Positions 6,610-10,428 of a stretch of DNA of 10,428 nt are shown piece after piece (positions within the stretch are counted from its first letter, which is position 1; each line of letters begins with the position of its first letter). Origin of the DNA: Octadecabacter sp. (GTDB lineage: Bacteria; Pseudomonadota; Alphaproteobacteria; Rhodobacterales; Rhodobacteraceae); NCBI GenBank assembly GCA_003533975.1, contig DQCL01000172.1, positions 6,805-17,232 on the forward strand, given 5' to 3'. The position numbers and the translations under genes were made by a program. The notes under the pieces were generated by a model. That model did no database searches. It was not told the DNA's origin and saw only the letters and a program-made list of their open reading frames with translations.

Positions 6610-6629
6610 TTGTCCTCCAAATAGGACAA
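6610..6629. promoter_or_regulatory. Perfect inverted repeat in the map leader, candidate operator
   Basis: TTGTCCT (6610-6616) and AGGACAA (6623-6629) are exact inverted arms around the 6-base centre CCAAAT. The element ends 18 bases before the TTG start of map. On the minus strand a possible promoter overlaps it: TTTAGA (6646-6641), a 17-base spacer, and TATTTG (6623-6618) as a weak -10, which would place the repeat over the -10. Symmetry and location fit a dimeric transcription factor site. A leader hairpin is the alternative. I do not recognise the regulator. Confidence 0.45.
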
Positions 6630-6666
6630 ACATCCCCGTTTCTAAACCCCCTGCTTCATCTTGAGC

Positions 6667-6688
6667 AAAAAACCCGCTCTCACGGGTT
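6667..6688 (-). terminator. Rho-independent terminator of sfsA
   Basis: Read on the minus strand, AACCCG (6688-6683), loop TGAGAG, and CGGGTT (6676-6671) form a 6-bp stem, and the run of six T (6672-6667) that ends the stem and follows it is then followed by GC. The hairpin begins two bases after the sfsA TGA (6691). This is the clearest intrinsic terminator in the window, and it separates sfsA from map although both lie on the same strand. Confidence 0.85.
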
Positions 6689-6690
6689 CA

Positions 6691-7386
6691 TCAAGCAAAG
6701 GGCAATAGGTTCGCCAGCGCGATCCCATCTGGTGAAATTGTACAGTCAAAGCACATAACCTCAACACCTGCAGCTAAGGCCGTTTTGAACGCGTCTGCGT
6801 AAGCAGGGTCAAGGTCAGCCGCGAGTGTCACGCGACTGCAATCCGTGCGCTGCACCAAGAAGAACAGAACCGCGCGGTGGCCTTGTTCTACCATCGCGGT
6901 CAAATCCCTGAGATGCTTGGCGCCACGTGCTGTAACGCTGTCGGGAAACTCTGCCAGACCCGTTTCGCGTGACAACGTTACGGATTTGACCTCAAGGTAG
7001 CAGTCACGCCGCCCTTCTCCTGATAGTAGGAAGTCGACGCGGCTTTTCTCGCGGTATTTAACCTCGGGGCGGATTGTTTCGTACCCTTTGAGCCCTGCAA
7101 TGCCGTTCGCCAGTGCCTCTGCGACGATTCTGTTCGCGGCTCCGGTGTCGATCCCGACAAATGCGTCCTCTAACTCAGCCAACCGCCAGCCCCAGTCGAG
7201 CTTTTTCTTGGGGTCGTCGTTGCCCTCAATCCAGACACGCATGCCTTCGTCTTTCAGACCCATCATTGAGCCGGGGTTAGGGCAATGGGCCTTCACGATG
7301 CGGCCGTCTTCGAGTTCCACATCAGATAGAAAGCGCATGTAACGGCGGATCAGGCGAGCGGGAACAAGGGGTGTGGCAAAGCGCAT
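6691..7386 (-). CDS. sfsA: SfsA, sugar fermentation stimulation protein homolog
   Basis: A 231-residue member of the SfsA family. The E. coli protein was described as stimulating maltose metabolism and binding DNA; the true molecular function is poorly known. Family motifs are clear: LVPARLIRRYMRFLSDV (7-23), CPNPGSM (35-41), SRVDFLL (115-121), CYLEVKSVTL (129-138) and FPDSVTARGAKHL (147-159). Asp118 followed by Glu132-x-Lys134 has the layout of a PD-(D/E)xK nuclease-like core, as known for the family. The start is uncertain: ATG at 7395 would add three residues (MRP). I prefer 7386 because MRF-x-TPLVPA is the usual N terminus of the family. Neither start has a Shine-Dalgarno. A perfect terminator follows the stop. 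It is divergent from the MoCF-domain gene, with a 40-base gap. Confidence 0.92.
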   Translation of the reverse strand: MRFATPLVPARLIRRYMRFLSDVELEDGRIVKAHCPNPGSMMGLKDEGMRVWIEGNDDPKKKLDWGWRLAELEDAFVGIDTGAANRIVAEALANGIAGLKGYETIRPEVKYREKSRVDFLLSGEGRRDCYLEVKSVTLSRETGLAEFPDSVTARGAKHLRDLTAMVEQGHRAVLFFLVQRTDCSRVTLAADLDPAYADAFKTALAAGVEVMCFDCTISPDGIALANLLPFA

Positions 7387-7394
7387 GGGCCGCA

Positions 7395-7402
7395 TTTATA
7401 CT
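7395..7402. promoter_or_regulatory. Overlapping divergent -10-like elements
   Basis: TATACT at 7397-7402 on the plus strand resembles a -10 for the MoCF-domain gene. On the minus strand TATAAA (7400-7395) resembles a -10 for sfsA and lies 8 bases before the ATG at 7386. No good -35 box was found for either, and the two would compete for the same bases. This is a candidate only. Confidence 0.3.
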
Positions 7403-7414
7403 ATTCAGGAAAGC

Positions 7415-7420
7415 AGGAGA
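7415..7420 (+). promoter_or_regulatory. Ribosome binding site of the MoCF-domain gene
   Basis: AGGAGA lies 6 bases before the ATG at 7427. It decides this start over an in-frame ATG at 7373, which lies inside sfsA, has no such site and would add 18 residues of non-family sequence. Confidence 0.75.
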
Positions 7421-7426
7421 ACCCGC

Positions 7427-8149
7427 ATGCCCAATCCAACTGCCGCGATGCTCGTTATCGGGGATGAAATCCTCTCGGGGCGCACGCGCGATGCGAATAT
7501 GTATCATCTTGCGGGGCAGCTTACGGAGGCGGGTATCGACCTCGTTGAGGTGCGCGTTGTCAGCGACGATGCGCCTGCAATTGTCGCTGCCGTGAAATCG
7601 CTTAGCGCGGCGTTTGATATCGTTTTCACGTCGGGCGGGATTGGACCAACCCATGATGACATTACAGCCGACTGTATTGCAGCCGCGTTTGATGATCATA
7701 TTGATGTACGCGACGATGCACGTGCTTTGCTGCAGGCGCACTACGATAGGAACGGACAAGAGTTGAACGACGCTCGTCTGCGTATGGCCCGCATTCCCGA
7801 CAGTGCCACGCTGATCGACAATCCTGTGAGCATTGCACCGGGTTTCACGGTGCAGAACGTCCATGTCATGGCAGGTGTGCCATCTGTGTTTCAGGCGATG
7901 GTCGCCACAGTTCTGCCGACCCTGACAGGTGGTGCGCCTTTGCTTTCGGAAACCTTGCGCATTGATCGTGGTGAAGGGGATATTGCGGGGCCTTTGGGCA
8001 AACTGGCCGCTGAATATTCAGATCTGTCGATCGGGTCCTATCCTTTTCAAAAAGACGGCAAGTACGGGGCAAACATTGTGATCCGAGGGCAAGATGCGGT
8101 GCAGATCGCGTCGGCAATGACTAAATTGGAAAGCGCATTCCCGTTATGA
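7427..8149 (+). CDS. MoCF-biosynthesis/CinA N-terminal domain protein (molybdopterin-binding)
   Basis: A 240-residue protein with a MoaB/MogA-type MoCF domain of the COG1058 (CinA N-terminal) group. AAMLVIGDEILSGRTRDAN (6-24) and IVFTSGGIGPTHDDIT (65-80) are the diagnostic motifs; GGIGPTHDD forms the nucleotide/pterin-binding loop. The partner half of full CinA, the NMN/PncC-type amidase domain, is absent, so this is the stand-alone form (about 240 against 420 residues). Characterised COG1058 proteins have ADP-ribose or FAD pyrophosphatase-type activities, so a nucleotide hydrolase is as likely as molybdenum cofactor work; the competence/damage-inducible name is historical. The start at 7427 has an excellent ribosome binding site. 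The stop overlaps the next gene by ATGA (8146-8149). It is the first gene of a likely four-gene operon. Confidence 0.9.
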   Translation: MPNPTAAMLVIGDEILSGRTRDANMYHLAGQLTEAGIDLVEVRVVSDDAPAIVAAVKSLSAAFDIVFTSGGIGPTHDDITADCIAAAFDDHIDVRDDARALLQAHYDRNGQELNDARLRMARIPDSATLIDNPVSIAPGFTVQNVHVMAGVPSVFQAMVATVLPTLTGGAPLLSETLRIDRGEGDIAGPLGKLAAEYSDLSIGSYPFQKDGKYGANIVIRGQDAVQIASAMTKLESAFPL

Positions 8150-8865
8150 CACCGGAAACACTCACCTCCTTGATTGACGCAACTTGGCCGGCCAAGTCAT
8201 TACACGACGTTGATGGCTGGACAATCCGTGAGGGTGCGGGGGGTGGTAGCCGCGTCAGTGCTGCGGCCGCCACAGAACGTTCCGATCTTGAAAAATATCC
8301 GACCGCTGTGCGCGCGATGCGTGAGTTGGGACAAACGCCGCTGTTTATGGTTCGCGCCGGTGAAGATGAGCTCGACGCATTGTTGGAAAGTGATGGTTAC
8401 ATCATTAAGGATCCAGTGACCTATTACACGGTTCCTACAGATCTGCTCGCGGTCCAACGCCCACCTGCCGTGACGTGCTTTCAAGTCTGGCCTCCGCTCG
8501 CGACTCAAGTCGAGATTTGGGCGCAAGGCGACATCGATGCCGCCCGCCTTGCAGTAATGCACCGCGTAACCGGAGCAAAGACTACCGTTCTGGGCCGCCA
8601 GAATGACACTCCGGCAGGCACTGCGTTTGCCGCCATCCACAACGGCACTGCGATGTTCCACGCAATAGAAACCGCAACCGCGTTTCGCCGTCAGGGTTTG
8701 GGGCGTCATATGCTAACCGCATTGTCGTTCTGGGCCAAAGAACAAGGCGCGGACACTGTTGCGTTACTGGTGACACGTGCCAATGTTGGGGCCAATGCGC
8801 TCTACGCTTCCCTTGGGATGACGCCCGTGGGAGGATACCATTACCGCATCAAACCGGAGACCTAG
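8146..8865 (+). CDS. GNAT family N-acetyltransferase
   Basis: A 239-residue protein with a C-terminal GNAT domain. The acetyl-CoA loop is visible as RRQGLGRHML (181-190), preceded by the strand AMFHAIETATAF and followed by NALYASLGM (217-225), the usual end of the fold. The first 125 residues are less conserved and probably form a degenerate second GNAT-like half, as in several tandem-GNAT proteins; this is inference from length. No signal peptide or membrane segment is present. The substrate is unknown. The start overlaps the MoCF-domain gene by ATGA, so translation is probably coupled. The last codons carry the GGAG used by the next gene. Confidence 0.88.
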   Translation: MTPETLTSLIDATWPAKSLHDVDGWTIREGAGGGSRVSAAAATERSDLEKYPTAVRAMRELGQTPLFMVRAGEDELDALLESDGYIIKDPVTYYTVPTDLLAVQRPPAVTCFQVWPPLATQVEIWAQGDIDAARLAVMHRVTGAKTTVLGRQNDTPAGTAFAAIHNGTAMFHAIETATAFRRQGLGRHMLTALSFWAKEQGADTVALLVTRANVGANALYASLGMTPVGGYHYRIKPET

Positions 8866-9435
8866 ATGACACAAGATTTAATAACCGCCCTTAATTTGCA
8901 GCAAGCGGACCCGCTGCCGGACCACATCGCGAAATATTTTGACGTTTGTGATGATAAACTCGGGTTTGTTCCAAATGTATTGCGGGCTTATGCGTTTGAC
9001 CCTGCCAAGCTTGATGCGTTTACGGCGATGTATAATGATCTGATGCTTGCGGATTCAGGCCTGTCTAAACTTGAACGCGAGATGATCGCGGTGGTCGTGT
9101 CGTCCATCAATAAGTGTTTCTACTGCCTCACCGCACACGGCCAAGCGGTGCGTGCTTTGTCCGGCGATCCAAAGCTCGGAGAGATGATGGTGATGAATTG
9201 GCGTGCGGCAAACCTTGATGCACGCCAAACAGCAATGCTGGCCTTTGCGGAGAAGGTTACAAAAGCCAGTGCAGAAACAAGCGAAGCAGACCGTCAATCT
9301 TTGCGCGATGCTGGGTTCAGTGACCACGACATCTGGGACATCGCGTCTGTTACAGGGTTTTTCAATATGACAAACCGCATGGCATCAGCCACGGACATGC
9401 GGCCAAATGATGAGTACCATTCACAAAATCGATGA
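8866..9435 (+). CDS. Peroxidase-related AhpD-like (carboxymuconolactone decarboxylase family) protein
   Basis: A 189-residue all-helical CMD/AhpD-fold protein, matching the uncharacterised peroxidase-related branch. The redox motif INKCFYCLTAH is at 81-91, giving Cys84, Cys87 and His91; Glu72 lies 12 residues before Cys84. These spacings equal the Glu118, Cys130, Cys133, His137 relay of Mycobacterium AhpD, so a thiol-based hydroperoxide reductase or disulfide role is plausible. The substrate is not known. It starts directly after the TAG of the GNAT gene with no intervening base. GGAG (8856-8859) lies 6 bases upstream, inside that gene. The stop overlaps the OmpA-domain gene by ATGA (9432-9435). 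An upstream electron donor such as AhpC is not present nearby. Confidence 0.92.
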   Translation: MTQDLITALNLQQADPLPDHIAKYFDVCDDKLGFVPNVLRAYAFDPAKLDAFTAMYNDLMLADSGLSKLEREMIAVVVSSINKCFYCLTAHGQAVRALSGDPKLGEMMVMNWRAANLDARQTAMLAFAEKVTKASAETSEADRQSLRDAGFSDHDIWDIASVTGFFNMTNRMASATDMRPNDEYHSQNR

Positions 9436-10370
9436 CACGATTTACTGCCATTCTTTTTGCGGCGTTGCTCTTCGTTAACGGTGCTGCCGCTGTGACGTTG
9501 GATATGCCAAGCAATGCGACGCTTGCAGCAGAAGACGTTGCCGGATTGGACAGTTACGCCATGCCGACCGGCCCGTGGACGCCTGATGGGTTTCCAATAT
9601 TGACCGGAACCGGAGAAGTGCGCCAGCAAGCGTGGCAGGTTAAGGCATCTGGCCTGACGACGCTGCAGCTAGTGCAACCATTGACGGAGCAGCTTGCGGA
9701 GATGGGATTTGAGGTCTTGTTTAGCTGTAAGGATATTGACTGCGGTGGCTTTGATTTTCGGTTTGCCACCCCCGTCTTACCCACGCCAGCTATGCATGTT
9801 GATCTTGGCGACTATCGTTTCGTTGCGACCCAACGGGTCGGGGATGGCGACACCGAATTACTAAGTATTCTGGCAAGCCGATCGTCGACGGCTGGGTTTA
9901 TCCAGATCACCCGAGTTGGTGCGAGCACGTCCGGCCCCGTTGCAAGCGCAGACGCGCCAGCCACACGGGCCATTTCTACGCCAACGATCACAGGTGATCT
10001 TGCGCAAACGCTTGAAACAGTGGGTTACTTTGTTCTGTCTGACCTAACGTTTCAAACCGGCTCTGCGCAGCTTGGGGAGGCCACGTTCGAGACACTCGAT
10101 GATCTTGCTGAATATCTTGTAGCGAACCCTGAACGCACAGTTGCGTTGGTTGGTCACACAGATTCTGTGGGCTCGCTTGATGGCAACATTGCGCTTTCTA
10201 AACGCCGTGCTGGATCCGTTTTGGAGCGACTTGTAACGACTTATGACATTCCGCGCCGCCAGCTAGAAGCTGAGGGAATGGGATATCTTTCACCGGTTGC
10301 GACGAATTTGACCGAGGAAGGCCGTGAGGCGAACCGGCGCGTGGAAGTGATCGTTACGTCTACCGAATAA
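9432..10370 (+). CDS. Exported OmpA-domain protein with an unassigned N-terminal domain
   Basis: A 312-residue envelope protein. Residues 1-20 (MTRFTAILFAALLFVNGAAA) form a Sec signal peptide with a likely cut after AAA. There is no lipobox cysteine, so it is not a lipoprotein. Residues 21-165 form a domain I cannot name with confidence, with a Cys pair in FSCKDIDCGG (Cys99, Cys104) that could be a periplasmic disulfide; the layout recalls DUF4892-type domains. A Ser/Thr/Ala/Pro-rich linker (about 164-188) follows. Residues 198-310 are an OmpA-like peptidoglycan-binding domain: FQTGSAQL, VALVGHTDSVG with Asp244, NIALSKRRAGSVLERL and GREANRRVEVIV with Arg302/303. It is thus probably a periplasmic or outer-membrane-associated cell-wall-binding protein. 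Translation is coupled to the AhpD-like gene by ATGA. Confidence 0.92.
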   Translation: MTRFTAILFAALLFVNGAAAVTLDMPSNATLAAEDVAGLDSYAMPTGPWTPDGFPILTGTGEVRQQAWQVKASGLTTLQLVQPLTEQLAEMGFEVLFSCKDIDCGGFDFRFATPVLPTPAMHVDLGDYRFVATQRVGDGDTELLSILASRSSTAGFIQITRVGASTSGPVASADAPATRAISTPTITGDLAQTLETVGYFVLSDLTFQTGSAQLGEATFETLDDLAEYLVANPERTVALVGHTDSVGSLDGNIALSKRRAGSVLERLVTTYDIPRRQLEAEGMGYLSPVATNLTEEGREANRRVEVIVTSTE

Positions 10371-10428
10371 TCTAATGTGGCCCAGCGCAGGGCGCCCCAA
10401 GCGCGTATAGCGACCGAGATCGCGCGCG
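10371..10428. other. Downstream end of window, no feature supported
   Basis: These 58 bases follow the OmpA-domain gene. No hairpin with a T-tract was seen. The minus strand is open in two frames here, one with a TAG at 10374-10372, so a convergent gene could end at this point, but too little is visible to call it. Confidence 0.4.

Noticed and set aside
7373..7426. N-terminal extension of the MoCF-domain protein to an ATG at 7373
   Set aside because: It would overlap the sfsA start and has no ribosome binding site, while ATG 7427 has AGGAGA at ideal distance and a family-like N terminus.
7322..7864. Minus-strand open frame (180 codons) opposite the MoCF-domain gene
   Set aside because: Shadow of a well-supported gene, overlapping sfsA's start region as well; no motif.
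1..10428. Defence island, CRISPR array, prophage, transposon, tRNA or rRNA
   Set aside because: No spaced repeat array, transposase, integrase, inverted terminal repeats or RNA gene features were found; nearly all bases are covered by ordinary chromosomal genes.

Overview
The window looks like ordinary chromosomal DNA of an alphaproteobacterium, most likely a Rhodobacterales (Roseobacter-group) species. This rests on protein flavour (the methionine aminopeptidase, SfsA, COG3146 acyltransferase and RidA-like sequences), compact gene packing and moderately high GC; no rRNA gene is present to confirm it. Twelve genes are complete or nearly certain, and a thirteenth (map) is complete but starts at a non-ATG codon. 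There is no gap over 300 bases, no mobile element, no CRISPR array, no RNA gene and no clear sign of recent transfer.

Layout. (1) 95-2786, plus strand: a likely operon of a RidA-family protein, a glycerophosphodiester phosphodiesterase, a COG3146 predicted N-acyltransferase and a pterin-4a-carbinolamine dehydratase. It ends in a hairpin shared with the next, convergent gene. (2) 2823-3314, minus strand: a type II/Prx5 peroxiredoxin, divergent from (3) 3397-5785, plus strand: a ferredoxin-reductase-like flavoprotein, rsmD and a HAD phosphatase, each overlapping the next by ATGA. (4) 5782-7386, minus strand: map and sfsA. sfsA is upstream and is followed directly by an intrinsic terminator, so map probably has its own promoter. 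(5) 7427-10370, plus strand: a MoCF/CinA-N protein, a GNAT acetyltransferase, an AhpD-like CxxC protein and an exported OmpA-domain protein. The last 58 bases hold no feature I can support.

How the genes relate. Most are housekeeping or damage-control enzymes: RidA (reactive enamines/imines), pterin recycling, two thiol peroxidase-type proteins, ribosome methylation, N-terminal Met removal and a HAD phosphatase. Six junctions use the 4-base ATGA overlap, so translational coupling is the main organising theme. I found no convincing undescribed multi-gene system. The best second-look items are a perfect 7+6+7 inverted repeat in the map leader next to a TTG start, an OmpA-domain protein with an unassigned Cys-pair N-terminal domain, an orphan ferredoxin reductase coupled to rsmD, and a 15-bp palindrome between the divergent peroxiredoxin and flavoprotein genes.
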